This document shows, in pieces, positions 34,062 to 43,365 of a DNA stretch of 64,000 bases. Position numbers and translations under genes: made by a program. The notes beneath the pieces are model-generated. The model saw only the letters and a list, made by a program, of their open reading frames with translations, ran no database searches and was not told the DNA's origin. Every line of letters starts with the position of its first letter. The first letter of the stretch is position 1. The DNA is from Allosphingosinicella deserti. GTDB lineage: Bacteria; Pseudomonadota; Alphaproteobacteria; Sphingomonadales; Sphingomonadaceae. The DNA is taken from NCBI RefSeq assembly GCF_003012735.1, contig NZ_PXYI01000003.1, positions 744,001 through 808,000 of the forward strand, in the 5' to 3' direction.

Positions 34062-34808
34062 TCACGCGAAGGCCACCTGGCGGCCGTGCGCGAGCAGCCG
34101 CACCGCATTGCGGCGCGGTTCTCCGGAGGCCGGATTGAGAAGCGGCTCGGGCGTGTATTGCGCGAGATAGACGCGGCGCGGCGCGGCGCTCCGATTGGTG
34201 CCGCTGGCGTGGAGCAGCAGGCTGGAAAAGGCGACCACGGTACCCGCTTTCGCTTCGATCGCGACACCTGCGTCTGGCGGAGATGCGGCGAGGTCGTTGC
34301 TGCCCGCGCGGCGCGTGTGCGGAAGCAGGCCGCGGTGATGGCTGCCGGGGATGATGGTGATCGTGCCATTCTCGATCGTCGCATCGTCGAGCGGGCACCA
34401 GCAGGTGAGGTATGGCCTGTGCTCCGGCCCGCCATTGCCGACGACATAGCCGGAATCCTGGTGCCAGCTGAACGCCATCCCCTGTTCGGGCCCTTTCACG
34501 ACATATTGATCGAGGAAGAAATAGGCGTCGCCGCCGAGGGTCGCGCGGCAAATGTCGGCCATGGCCGGGCTGAACAGCATTCGCCGCAAGGCGGGGCGCT
34601 CGCGCTGGCACTCATTGGCGAAATAGCGGCTGCCGCGGTGGCTGATCCCCAGACAATCGGTGCCTGCCTGGTCCATGCGGGCGTTCTCGCGAGCGACGAA
34701 GCCGTCGCATTCGTCGCGCAGAAGCGTCAGCAGATCCTCGTCGAGCGCCGCTTCGAACACGGCATAGCCGTCGCGCGCGAAGTCATCTTTCCGTCCCTGA
34801 TAATCCAT
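34062..34808 (-). CDS. Phytanoyl-CoA dioxygenase (PhyH) family protein
   Basis: A 248-aa protein of the Fe(II)/2-oxoglutarate PhyH family. The HxD iron ligand pair is in FSWHQDSGYVV, and the distal His and 2-oxoglutarate Arg region in SSLLLHASGTNRSAAPRR. Substrates in this family range from phytanoyl-CoA to small hydroxylated or halogenated acids, so the name should not be read literally. It lies between the SsuD-like and MFS genes; the MFS start overlaps or directly follows its stop. Confidence 0.9.
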   Translation of the reverse strand: MDYQGRKDDFARDGYAVFEAALDEDLLTLLRDECDGFVARENARMDQAGTDCLGISHRGSRYFANECQRERPALRRMLFSPAMADICRATLGGDAYFFLDQYVVKGPEQGMAFSWHQDSGYVVGNGGPEHRPYLTCWCPLDDATIENGTITIIPGSHHRGLLPHTRRAGSNDLAASPPDAGVAIEAKAGTVVAFSSLLLHASGTNRSAAPRRVYLAQYTPEPLLNPASGEPRRNAVRLLAHGRQVAFA

Positions 34809-34949
34809 GGACCCTCCCGCGCCGAAATTAGGCGGCGGCGGGAGTCGGCACCAGTGAGATTCTTTTTGCCCGACGCCGCGCGCGCGTGGCCGATATTGCC
34901 AAAGTCGGCCCCGATTTTGGCAGAAACAACCTGGGAGCCGGGCTCTTGG

Positions 34950-36014
34950 TCAGCCGGCCTCGAGTGGCCCATGGTCGAGGCGTGGAAGGACGTGACGTGC
35001 GAACAGATCGGCTTCCGCCGCATGCGGGTAGCCCGACAGGATGAAGGCATCGATGCCCTCGGCCCGATAGGCCTGCAGCTTGGCGAGCACCTGATCGGGA
35101 TCGCCGACGATCGCAGCGCCGCAGCCGGAGCGTGCTCGGCCGATCCCGGTCCACAGATTGTCTTCCGCATAGCCCTCGCGGCTTGCCGTCTCGCGCAGCT
35201 CCGCCTGGCGGCGGACTCCGGCGGACTGGCTGTCGAGCGACTTGGCACGGATCGCCGCGCCTTCGGCGTCGTCGAGCCGCGATAGCAGGCGGTCGGCGGC
35301 CGCGCGCGCCTCCGCTTCCGTCTCGCGCACGACGACATGGACCCGGTAACCGAAGCGCAGGCTCCTGCCGTGGCGGGCGGCACGCGCGCGCAGATCGGCG
35401 ACGATCTCGCGAACGGCCTCCATCCGGTCCGGCCACATCAGGTAGACGTCGGCGCCCTTGGCGGCGGCTTCGCGTGCGTCGTCCGACAGGCCCCCGAAAT
35501 AGAAAAGCGGGCATGCGCCGGAGACGGTGGTGACTCGCGGCGGATCCAGCTTGAGTTTCCAGAAGGTCCCGTCGTGATCGAGCGGCCGGCCGTCGAGCAA
35601 GGTGCGCAGGATGTGCATCGCCTCGAGCGTGCGCGCATAACGTGGCGCGCTGTCGAGTTTCTCGCCGGGAAGGTCGCTCGAGATGATGTTGACGGTGAGG
35701 CGTCCGCCGAGAATGCGGTCGATGGTGGCGATCTGACGAGCGAGTTGCGGTGGCCAGCTCTCGCCGATGCGCACCGCCATCAGCAATCGGATGCGACGGA
35801 CCAGCACTGCGATCGCCGCAGCGAAGGCAGTGGTGTCGATGCCGAGGGCATAGCCGGACGGGAGCAGCACATTGTCGAAACCCCCGGTCTCGGCCTGGAG
35901 AACGATGTCGCGGCAATGTTCCAAGGTCGATCGCAGCCTTTCGTCTGGAACGCCGAGGAACTCGTAATCGTCGTCGCACAGGGCGGAAAACCAGCTGACT
36001 TCACATCGGTCCAC
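34950..36014 (-). CDS. LLM-class flavin-dependent monooxygenase, SsuD-like
   Basis: The GTG at 36014 has AAAGGAAA just upstream and starts the family sequence (VDRCEVSWFSALCDDDYEF), giving 354 aa; the frame is open much further but the upstream part is the antisense of the Gfo/Idh gene. SsuD/alkanesulfonate-monooxygenase features are IRLLMAVRIGESWPPQLARQ, ATIDRILGGRLTVNIISSD and AAIVGDPDQVLAKLQAY. Relatives use FMNH2 from a separate reductase to cleave C-S bonds of sulfonates or to oxidise sulfones; no reductase gene is in this window. Divergent from the Gfo/Idh gene with 105 bp between. Confidence 0.88.
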   Translation of the reverse strand: MDRCEVSWFSALCDDDYEFLGVPDERLRSTLEHCRDIVLQAETGGFDNVLLPSGYALGIDTTAFAAAIAVLVRRIRLLMAVRIGESWPPQLARQIATIDRILGGRLTVNIISSDLPGEKLDSAPRYARTLEAMHILRTLLDGRPLDHDGTFWKLKLDPPRVTTVSGACPLFYFGGLSDDAREAAAKGADVYLMWPDRMEAVREIVADLRARAARHGRSLRFGYRVHVVVRETEAEARAAADRLLSRLDDAEGAAIRAKSLDSQSAGVRRQAELRETASREGYAEDNLWTGIGRARSGCGAAIVGDPDQVLAKLQAYRAEGIDAFILSGYPHAAEADLFARHVLPRLDHGPLEAG

Positions 36015-36119
36015 GACATTTCCTTTCGAGCGCCACTTGGCAATTGATCGGCCCTTGCAGCGCCGGCGCGATTTGGGAAGAGGGCTCCCGAAGCGATCTC
36101 TTGCACAGGAAAAGCGTCG

Positions 36120-37208
36120 ATGGGAGACCACATTCGTTACGGCATCGTTGGCACGGGCATGATGGGCGGCGAGCATATCCGCAACATCCGCCTGCTCGAC
36201 GACGTCTCGATCACTGCGATCGCCGATCCGGTCGAAAGCTCGCTCGATTGGGCCGCGCAGTCGCTCGGCGACCAACAGCCGGCGCGGTTCCGCTCGGCCG
36301 AGGAACTGGCCGAGAAAGGCGAGGTCGATGCGGTCATCGTCGCCTCGCCCAACTTCACCCATCGCGCGGTGCTCGAGCCGTTGTTCGACCGGGGCCTGGC
36401 GATTTTGTGCGAAAAGCCGCTGGCGACGACGATCGCAGACGCGGACTGGATCGTCGAGCGCGCGGCGAGGAACCCGGCGCCGTTCTGGACGGGTATGGAA
36501 TATCGCTACATGCCTCCGGTCGCGCGGTTCATCGCCGATGTCCATGGCGGCCGCATCGGCGCGCTGAAGATGTTGTCGATGCGCGAGCATCGCTTTCCCT
36601 TCCTGGTCAAGGTCGGCGACTGGAACCGTTTCTCGCGCAACAGCGGCGGCACGATGGTCGAGAAATGCTGCCATTTCTTCGATCTGATGCGGCTGATCGT
36701 CGGCGCGGAGGCCGAGCGTGTCTATTGCTCGGGCGGGATCGACGTGAACCATCTCGACGAGCGCTATGACGGCGAGACCCCGGACATCCTCGACAACAGC
36801 TACACGGTGGTCGATTTTGCCAACGGCGTTCGCGCCATGCTCGATTTGTGCATGTTCGCCGACGGCGCCGAGCACCAGGAGGAGATTGCCGCCGTCGGCG
36901 ATGCGGCGCGGCTCGATGTCCTGGTGCCGCCGGGCGATCTCGTCTTCTCGCCGCGCGTCGGCTTCGGCGCGCCCAAGCAGGTCGTTCGCGAACATGTCGC
37001 GGTGGACGATATGGCGATGGAGGCGGGTTCGCACCACGGCGCCACCTTCTACCAGCACGCCGCCTTCGCCCGGGCCGTCCGCGGCGAGGGACCGGTGGAA
37101 GTCACCGCCGAGGACGGGCGGCGGGCGGTGTTGATCGGCGCAGCGGCGGAAATCAGCGCGCGGGAGAAAAGAGCGGTGGAAATGCGCGAACTGGATACGA
37201 CTGGGTAA
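36120..37208 (+). CDS. Gfo/Idh/MocA family oxidoreductase
   Basis: A 362-aa protein with an N-terminal NAD(P)-binding motif (RYGIVGTGMMGGEHIRNI), the conserved EKPLATT block with catalytic lysine (ILCEKPLATTIADAD), and a C-terminal alpha/beta domain with GGTMVEKCCHFFDLMRLIVG (the family's H-xxx-D region). Members oxidise or reduce sugars, inositols or their derivatives. It is divergent from the SsuD-like/PhyH/MFS/TonB set and converges on the sulfatase gene across an inverted repeat. Confidence 0.92.
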   Translation: MGDHIRYGIVGTGMMGGEHIRNIRLLDDVSITAIADPVESSLDWAAQSLGDQQPARFRSAEELAEKGEVDAVIVASPNFTHRAVLEPLFDRGLAILCEKPLATTIADADWIVERAARNPAPFWTGMEYRYMPPVARFIADVHGGRIGALKMLSMREHRFPFLVKVGDWNRFSRNSGGTMVEKCCHFFDLMRLIVGAEAERVYCSGGIDVNHLDERYDGETPDILDNSYTVVDFANGVRAMLDLCMFADGAEHQEEIAAVGDAARLDVLVPPGDLVFSPRVGFGAPKQVVREHVAVDDMAMEAGSHHGATFYQHAAFARAVRGEGPVEVTAEDGRRAVLIGAAAEISAREKRAVEMRELDTTG

Positions 37209-37221
37209 ACGTTTATCCGTT

Positions 37222-37296
37222 CGGGCTGAGCCTGTCGAAGCCCACTCTTCTGTTGCTCAAGCAGGGGAAGGGGAGGGCTTCGACAGGCTCAGCCCG
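37222..37296. repeat. Intergenic inverted repeat with 22-bp perfect arms
   Basis: The left arm (37222-37243, core CTGAGCCTGTCGAAGCCC) and right arm (37275-37296, core GGGCTTCGACAGGCTCAG) are perfectly complementary, with a 31-base loop. Sequences of this type recur in intergenic regions of many sphingomonad genomes (from memory). Located between convergent genes, it can act as a bidirectional terminator here. Confidence 0.85.
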
Positions 37297-37321
37297 AGCG
37301 ATGATCGGGCGCCGAACGGGC

Positions 37322-38932
37322 TCAGGCACCCAAGTTACGCGCCGATCCCTCGCGCAATTTTCGCACCAGGTCGCTCAATGTCTCCGCCGGCGCGCGGAAG
37401 AAGCGGGGCGGGAACGGGGCCGCCGCCGGTCCCTTGGGGTCGCGCAGCTCGTTGCGGACGCCTGCATCGGCGCTGAGCGGGATCGCCATGCCGCCGGTCT
37501 GCTCGAGAATGCCGAACAATTTCTTGCTCATCGTCTCGGCAAGCGCCTCGTGGCCAGGTCGCGCGAGGAGGTTGTTGGCCTCGTGCGGATCGGCGTCCAG
37601 ATCGTACAATTCGTCGATGTCCCAGATGCCGTGGAAGTGCATATATTTGTACCGGTCCTCGCGCAGCGCATGGACGGTCGGAGTCTGCGGGAAATTGCGT
37701 TCCCAATAATATTCGTAGAGCAATTCGCTGCGCCACGGCACGGACTTGCCCTGGGCGAGCGGCAGCGCGTTCGAACCGGCCATGTCCTTCGGCGCGGCAA
37801 GCCCCGCAGCGGCGAGCAGGGTCGGGGCGACGTCGATATTGGCGACGACCTCCTGAACGGTCCGGCTTTGCTTGCCGAACAAGGCCGGGCAGCGCGCCAG
37901 CATCGGAATGCGCATCGATTCCTCATAGGCGGCGCGTTTGTCGATCAGCCCGTGCTCGCCGAACATGAAGCCATTGTCGCCCATGTAGAGGATCAACGTT
38001 TCGTCGAGTTCGCCGCGCTGCGCGAGCAGATCCATGATCCGTGCCAGCCCTTCGTCGACGGCGAGCAACGTCTCCATGTAGCGCTTGTAATAGTCGCCGA
38101 CATCGAGCGTGCCGTGATAGGGATATCCGACGCCGTGCCAGCTGTTGCGCTGGTTCTCGACCCAGGCGGGGCGCCCCGCCGCGCCGGCCGCCATCGTCGG
38201 GGGAGTGCGATAGGTCTCCTTGTCGTAGCGGCCCTTGTGACGCTCGGCGGGGATGAATTCGGAGTGGACCGCCTTGTGCGCAAGGTGGAGGAACCACGGC
38301 TTGCTGCGGTCCCGCTTGTCGATCCAGTCGAGCGCATACTCGGTCAGTTCGTCGGTGATATAGCCTTTTTGCGGCACGCGCTTGCCGTTGACGTTGAGCC
38401 CGTCGGCACTCGGCAGATAAGTGCCCTGGCCCTTGAAGCTCACCCAATGGTCGAAGCCCGGCTGCGGCTGATCGCCTTCGTCGCCCATATGCCACTTGCC
38501 GATGAATCCCGTGGCGTATCCCGCGGCCTGGAGATGCTGCGGGAAGAACACCAGGCCCGGCGGAATCGGGTGATTGTTGTCGACGACCTTGTGCTGATGG
38601 GCATAGAGGCCGGTGAAGATCGAAGCGCGCGACGGCGAGCACAAGGCAGTGGTGACGAAGGCGTTGCGGAAGTGGACTCCTTCGCGCGCGAGCCGATCGA
38701 GCGTCGGCGTGTCGCCGAAGCTCTGCGCGCGCATGAAACCCATCGCGTCGTAACGATGGTCGTCGGTCAGCACGACCAGGATGTTGCGCGGCCGCACGCC
38801 CGGGACGCGCTCGAGGCGGAGGTCGGCCCGTTTGCGCGGCGCCGCGCCCGCCAGCGCCGCCCAGGAAAACAGGCCGAAGGCGCCGCCGCTTCCGGCCAGC
38901 AGAACACCCCGGCGATTCACATCCTTGGTCAT
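37322..38932 (-). CDS. Sulfatase (arylsulfatase type), Tat-exported
   Basis: The ATG at 38932 (MTKDVNRRGVLLAGSGG) has GGAG about ten bases upstream and starts a twin-arginine-like signal (NRRGVLL). The 536-aa product carries the type I sulfatase signature TTALCSPSRASIFTG, in which the Cys is converted to formylglycine. It also has the metal-binding NILVVLTDDHRYDAMG at the N-terminus, FIGKWHMGDEG, and YMGDNGFMFGEHGLIDKR for the second metal/substrate region. It should hydrolyse a sulfate ester in the periplasm. No formylglycine-generating enzyme is in the window. Its neighbour cluster with an SsuD-like gene suggests organosulfur scavenging (inference). Confidence 0.93.
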   Translation of the reverse strand: MTKDVNRRGVLLAGSGGAFGLFSWAALAGAAPRKRADLRLERVPGVRPRNILVVLTDDHRYDAMGFMRAQSFGDTPTLDRLAREGVHFRNAFVTTALCSPSRASIFTGLYAHQHKVVDNNHPIPPGLVFFPQHLQAAGYATGFIGKWHMGDEGDQPQPGFDHWVSFKGQGTYLPSADGLNVNGKRVPQKGYITDELTEYALDWIDKRDRSKPWFLHLAHKAVHSEFIPAERHKGRYDKETYRTPPTMAAGAAGRPAWVENQRNSWHGVGYPYHGTLDVGDYYKRYMETLLAVDEGLARIMDLLAQRGELDETLILYMGDNGFMFGEHGLIDKRAAYEESMRIPMLARCPALFGKQSRTVQEVVANIDVAPTLLAAAGLAAPKDMAGSNALPLAQGKSVPWRSELLYEYYWERNFPQTPTVHALREDRYKYMHFHGIWDIDELYDLDADPHEANNLLARPGHEALAETMSKKLFGILEQTGGMAIPLSADAGVRNELRDPKGPAAAPFPPRFFRAPAETLSDLVRKLREGSARNLGA

Positions 38933-39157
38933 CGATTCGTCACTCCGTCGTCCGCGCATCGCTGCGGCATGGGCATAGCTATTCACTGTTGATACCGGCG
39001 GCAATCGAGCGCTGTTGAAACTCGATTCCAACGGTGCGCGCCGGCCGATAACACGCGCCTTCCCACGGTCGCTCACACGCATTCTGCCTAGCGCAGCCTC
39101 TCCGCCGGCGCCTCGCATCTGCCGGCACATCCAGCGAGAGCAGGGAAAGGCAAGATC

Positions 39158-40768
39158 ATGAACAACGGCAAGCTACACGCGCAAGGCAAGACGCAGGTGA
39201 AGAAGGATGACGAACCGCAGGGCTTCAGCCTGGCGGCGGTGAACGCGACGTTCATTCCGGCGGCGGGGGTGTTGAGTACCATCGCCGACGGGCTCGACAA
39301 CAATGTCGTCGTCGCCCGCGATGCGGCCGGCAGTTTGAACGTCAACGGTGGCGCGGTTCCAATCGTCGGGGGAAGCCCGACGATCGCCAATACCCGGCTG
39401 ATCCAGATGTTCGGCCAGGGCGGCAACGACGTCCTCACCCTCGACGAGCGCAATGGCGCGCTGCCGGACGCCAATCTGTTCGGCGGCGCCGGCAACGATA
39501 CGCTGACTTCCGGTTCTGGAACCGACCTGCTCTTCGGGCAGGCGGGCAATGATATCCTGCTCGGCAAGGGCGGTAACGACCTGCTGTTCGGCGGCGCAGA
39601 CAACGACACGCTGATCGGTGGCACCGGCGACGATCAGATGTTCGGCGAAGCCGGCAACGACCGCATGATCTGGAATCCGGGTGAGGGTACCGATCTGATG
39701 GAGGGTGGGGCCGGCATCGATACTGCGGAAATGAATGGGAATAATGGCGCCGAAAGCTTCACCGCAACGGCGAACGGCACCCGCGTTCGCTTCGACCGGG
39801 TGGCGCCCGCACCCTTTGCGCTCGACATCGGCACGACCGAAGATCTGGTCGTCAACATGAACGGGGGCGACGACAGCTTCTCGGCGGCCGGCAATCTTGC
39901 GACACTGATCAGGCTCACCGTCGATGGCGGCACTGGCAACGACAGCATCCGCGGCTCCAACGGCAATGACATCCTGCTCGGCGGAGACGGTGACGATTTC
40001 ATCGACGGTCAGCAGGGCGCGGATATCGCCTTGCTCGGCGCCGGAGACGACGTCGCCGCATGGGATCCGGGCGACGGCAACGATGTGATCGAAGGGCAGG
40101 CGGGCTTTGATACGTTCGTCATGAACGGATCCAACATCGCTGAGGGGATGGCGGTCTCGGCCAATGGCGGCCGTATTCTCTTCACCCGCAACGTCGCCAA
40201 CATCGTCATGGACCTGAACGACGTCGAGGCGATCAATGTCAATGCGATCGGCGGGGCCGACACGATCACCATCAACGATCTGAGCGGCACTGACGTAAGC
40301 GAGGTCAACGTCAACCTCGCTGCTCCCGGCGGGACCGGCGACGGCGCAGCCGACACGGTCGTCATCAACGGCACCGGCGGAGACGACGTCGTGTTGGTGT
40401 TCGGAAATTCTGGCGAGGTGACCGTTCTCGGCTTGGCCACCGAGTTGCACATCACCGGGTTTGAGGCGGGCCTTGATCGGCTGGTCTTCAATGGGCTCGG
40501 CGGTGACGACATCGTCGATGCTTCAGGACTCGCTTCGAACGGCATCCTGCTCACCCTTGATGGAGGGACCGGCGACGACATTCTGATCGGCGGCGATGGA
40601 AACGATGTTCTGCTTGGAGGCCTTGGCGAAGACGTGCTGATCGGCGGACCCGGGCTCGACATCCTCGACGGAGGGATCGAGGCAGACGTGGAGATCCAGA
40701 GTCTGGTCGATTTCAGCCCATCGGCGCTGCCGCCGATCCTCGCTTCACCCGAGATGCTGATCGGCTGA
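39158..40768 (+). CDS. RTX-type calcium-binding repeat protein
   Basis: A 536-aa protein without a signal peptide. Two blocks of RTX-like nonapeptides are visible: residues about 90-180 (GGAGNDTLTSGSGTDLLFGQ, GQAGNDILLGKGGNDLLFGG) and about 265-300 (GGTGNDSIRGSNGNDILLGG), with another at the C-terminus (GGTGDDILIGGDGNDVLLGG). These bind calcium and fold into parallel beta-rolls; such proteins are usually exported by a type I system that recognises the C-terminus. No ABC/MFP/TolC genes are nearby. The protein has no recognisable enzymatic domain, so a surface or matrix role is likely. Confidence 0.85.
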   Translation: MNNGKLHAQGKTQVKKDDEPQGFSLAAVNATFIPAAGVLSTIADGLDNNVVVARDAAGSLNVNGGAVPIVGGSPTIANTRLIQMFGQGGNDVLTLDERNGALPDANLFGGAGNDTLTSGSGTDLLFGQAGNDILLGKGGNDLLFGGADNDTLIGGTGDDQMFGEAGNDRMIWNPGEGTDLMEGGAGIDTAEMNGNNGAESFTATANGTRVRFDRVAPAPFALDIGTTEDLVVNMNGGDDSFSAAGNLATLIRLTVDGGTGNDSIRGSNGNDILLGGDGDDFIDGQQGADIALLGAGDDVAAWDPGDGNDVIEGQAGFDTFVMNGSNIAEGMAVSANGGRILFTRNVANIVMDLNDVEAINVNAIGGADTITINDLSGTDVSEVNVNLAAPGGTGDGAADTVVINGTGGDDVVLVFGNSGEVTVLGLATELHITGFEAGLDRLVFNGLGGDDIVDASGLASNGILLTLDGGTGDDILIGGDGNDVLLGGLGEDVLIGGPGLDILDGGIEADVEIQSLVDFSPSALPPILASPEMLIG

Positions 40769-40785
40769 CCCGCGGGTTTGGCCGG

Positions 40786-40820
40786 GCGCCCGCTCGCAAC
40801 CCCCGGGGCGGGCGCTTCCT
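40786..40820 (+). terminator. Hairpin after the RTX gene
   Basis: GCGCCCGC (40786-40793) pairs with GCGGGCGC (40808-40815); the loop contains CCCCGGGG, and TTCCTTTC follows. It is located 17 bases after the RTX stop. Confidence 0.65.
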
Positions 40821-40892
40821 TTCAACGGAAAACTCCCTCCAACGAGACGGATACCATCGTCTTGCGCCGCGTTCAGGAAAACTTGGGTAAAG

Positions 40893-41957
40893 GTGTTGGA
40901 GCGGGATTTGTCGACCAGAGTAGAGAAGGCGACGAGACTTTCAGCAGAGCAGCCCGCCGCATCGACCCCCCAAGGTTTGGCCGATCGCAAGGAGTTGGCG
41001 TTCATCGCCATGGAGCGCACACGCATGCCGATGGTGGTGACGGATCCGCGGCAGCCGGACAATCCGATCGTGCTCGCAAACCAGGCCTTCCTCAATCTCT
41101 CCGGTTACTCCGCGGACGAGGTCGTGGGACGGAACTGCCGGTTTTTGCAGGGGCCGGACACCAACGAGCGCGCGATCGGCGCGATCCGCGATGCGCTTGC
41201 GTCGGAGACTGAAATCACGATCGAGCTGCTCAATTATCGCAAGGACGGGACCAGCTTCTGGAACGAGCTGTTCCTCAGTCCCGTGCATGATGACGACGGC
41301 CGGCTTCTCTACGTATTCGGCTCGTGCAAGGACGTCACCCGGCGCAACGAGGCCAACCATCTCAAGGCCGAGGAGCATCGGCTGCTCAAGGAAGTGGATC
41401 ACCGCGCCAAGAATGCGCTCGCTCTGGTTCAGGGCATCGTCCGCCTCAGCTCGGCGGAAGATCCAAAGATCTATGCGGAATCGGTGCAGGGGCGGGTCGA
41501 AGCTCTTGCGCGTGCCCATTCGATCCTTGCCGCCGGAAATTGGCGCGAGGTGCCCTTGCACCGGGTCGTTACCACGGAAGCGGAGCCGTTCGGGCGCTCC
41601 CGCATCTCTATCGAAGGCCCCGAGTTGCTGCTGGCGGCCGAACAGGTTCAACCGCTGATGCTCGTGTTGCACGAAATGTTTTCGAACGCCGCCAAGCACG
41701 GGGCGCTCTCCGCGAGCGCGGGAGTCGTCTCGATCCTCTGGCGCAAGGCCGAAGACGGACGGATCGTGCTGGAATGGCAGGAAACCGGCGGCCCTTCCAT
41801 CGACGCGGAGCCGAAGCCCAGCTTCGGTTCGATGTTGATCGAGACGACGATGAAGCGCCAGCTCGACGGCCGGGTGGGTTTCACCTGGAAGGCTTCGGGT
41901 CTCGAGAGCCGGCTGGAGATCGCGCCGATGTCCCCTCGCGGCGTTCCGGCCCGTTAG
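40893..41957 (+). CDS. LOV-domain HWE-family sensor histidine kinase (blue-light receptor)
   Basis: A 354-aa protein from a GTG at 40893 (an ATG at 41010 would still keep the LOV core). The LOV domain spans about residues 35-150: VGRNCRFLQGPDTNERA contains the photoactive cysteine that binds FMN, and NYRKDGTSFWNELFLSPV is the conserved second half. The kinase is of the HWE type: phospho-accepting His in LKEVDHRAKNALALVQG, N-box LVLHEMFSNAAKHGALS, and the W-x-E in VLEWQETGGP. Such kinases often feed the PhyR/EcfG general stress pathway in alphaproteobacteria. No response regulator is adjacent; a sigma-like gene follows. Confidence 0.93.
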   Translation: MLERDLSTRVEKATRLSAEQPAASTPQGLADRKELAFIAMERTRMPMVVTDPRQPDNPIVLANQAFLNLSGYSADEVVGRNCRFLQGPDTNERAIGAIRDALASETEITIELLNYRKDGTSFWNELFLSPVHDDDGRLLYVFGSCKDVTRRNEANHLKAEEHRLLKEVDHRAKNALALVQGIVRLSSAEDPKIYAESVQGRVEALARAHSILAAGNWREVPLHRVVTTEAEPFGRSRISIEGPELLLAAEQVQPLMLVLHEMFSNAAKHGALSASAGVVSILWRKAEDGRIVLEWQETGGPSIDAEPKPSFGSMLIETTMKRQLDGRVGFTWKASGLESRLEIAPMSPRGVPAR

Positions 41958-42189
41958 CCGGAGGTCGATTTCGATCGCGTTTTCGCCGGTAAAGCCGATT
42001 CACTCCTATAGAGGAGGTGTGGAGCCCGTCGGGGCATTTCGCGCAGCTCCTGCGGCATAAGCGCCACATCCGCATCACCCCTTACGTAGCCTCCCGGATC
42101 TGTGAATCCGCCGCGAGATCATGCATTTCAAACACGTCGGCCGGGAACAGGCGCTGGCCGACGAATGCGATGATCCGAGGAGAGACGAA

Positions 42190-43173
42190 GTGACCGCCAG
42201 CGTATCCAAGACCACGATTGCTCTGGAAGCTCTCGTCGCGGACGTTATCGCCAATCGCGCCGATGCCGGTGCCAGGCAAACCGGCCGTCAGCGTCTCAAC
42301 ACGGATCGTGCCTTTGCTTCGATCCTTAAGCTCATCGCTCCGCGTATTCGTCACTTCACCCGTCAATATGGTCTGGTTGCGCATTGGGAAGACGCTGAGC
42401 AGGCTGCCGCGATCGCCGTTCATCGCGCCATCGAAGCCTATGATCCGGCCAAGGCGCAGTTCACCACCTTCGTCAATTGGCAGATCCGCGGCGAGATGCA
42501 GAGCCTGCGCTTCCGCCTGATGACCGACCAGCGCTCGTCGGCGAAGAAGGTCGAGGCGCTCACCGTCTCGCTTCAGGATCTCGGCCGCAGCCACGACGGT
42601 GAGGATATGCCGTTCGAAGCCACGATCGAGGACGAGGATGCGCTCGGCGCCACCGAGGCCGGCGCCTCCGCCTATCTTGCAAAGGGTGCAACGGCGGCCC
42701 TGATCGACGACTATATCGACCATCTCCGTGCAGTCGGCATCGAGCAGCTGAAGAAGCGCCCGCGTGCCAAAAAGGCGATCGAGAGCCAGCCCGGCGACAT
42801 CAAGGATCAGCTTCCGGTCCGCCGTCCGCGCTTCCGCGAGATCGACCCGGTCGAGCTCGCCGGCCTCGAGCAGAAGCTCGTCCGCAACCGCGCAATCGTC
42901 GAGCGCCGTGTGTTCGAAGCCGGCACGCTCGATGCGCTGGCGCTCGACACCGATCTCACCAAGGAGCGTGTCCGTCAGATTACCAAGCGCGCCGCCAAGA
43001 CGATGGGCGAGCTGGTCGCGGGCAGCTCCAAGTTCCAGGTGATGGCCGAATACAAGGCTGCCGCGGCCGGTAAGGCAAGCGCCCGCACCGCGACCGGCAA
43101 TGTCGTCGCGATCGGCGCCTTGCCCGCGCAGACTTTTGTTCCTGCACCGGAAGACGCGCGTCAGGCAGCCTGA
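42190..43173 (+). CDS. Sigma-70-like protein (regions 2 and 4)
   Basis: The GTG at 42190 has AGGAGA six bases upstream and gives 327 aa; an ATG at 42121 without a ribosome-binding site is the alternative. Region 2-like: HWEDAEQAAAIAVHRAIEAY and DPAKAQFTTFVNWQIRGEMQ (core-binding and -10 part). Region 4-like helix-turn-helix: LDALALDTDLTKERVRQITK. The 130-residue spacer, with acidic and Lys/Arg-rich parts (KKRPRAKKAIES), has no region 3 similarity, so it is not a standard sigma factor. It may be a specialised sigma factor or sigma-like regulator. No anti-sigma gene is adjacent. Confidence 0.75.
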   Translation: MTASVSKTTIALEALVADVIANRADAGARQTGRQRLNTDRAFASILKLIAPRIRHFTRQYGLVAHWEDAEQAAAIAVHRAIEAYDPAKAQFTTFVNWQIRGEMQSLRFRLMTDQRSSAKKVEALTVSLQDLGRSHDGEDMPFEATIEDEDALGATEAGASAYLAKGATAALIDDYIDHLRAVGIEQLKKRPRAKKAIESQPGDIKDQLPVRRPRFREIDPVELAGLEQKLVRNRAIVERRVFEAGTLDALALDTDLTKERVRQITKRAAKTMGELVAGSSKFQVMAEYKAAAAGKASARTATGNVVAIGALPAQTFVPAPEDARQAA

Positions 43174-43348
43174 GAGGCGCGTAGCTGAGCAGCTCGTTTC
43201 CGGGGGGCAACGATCGCCGTTGCACTGCCAGCCGATCAATCGACGAACTTCGGCACCACCGCACGGGGGCTGACGCCGATCCATTGGCGCTTGCTATCCG
43301 CAGGGGCGAGTCGCCTTGGGTGGATTATCGACGATTAAGCGCGCGGCT

Positions 43349-43365
43349 TTCACGCTCGATTCACG
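43349..43365 (+). promoter_or_regulatory. Direct repeat TTCACG-N5-TTCACG (11-bp period)
   Basis: TTCACG at 43349-43354 and 43360-43365, in the coding orientation of the secreted-protein gene, whose start is 91 bases downstream. The same 11-bp arrangement precedes the genes at 55177, 52213 (minus; one mismatch) and 63898 (minus). Confidence 0.6.

Noticed and set aside
34950-37058. A 702-codon open frame on the minus strand
   Set aside because: The upstream half is antisense to the clear Gfo/Idh gene and has no family similarity; only the part from the GTG at 36014 matches SsuD-like enzymes.
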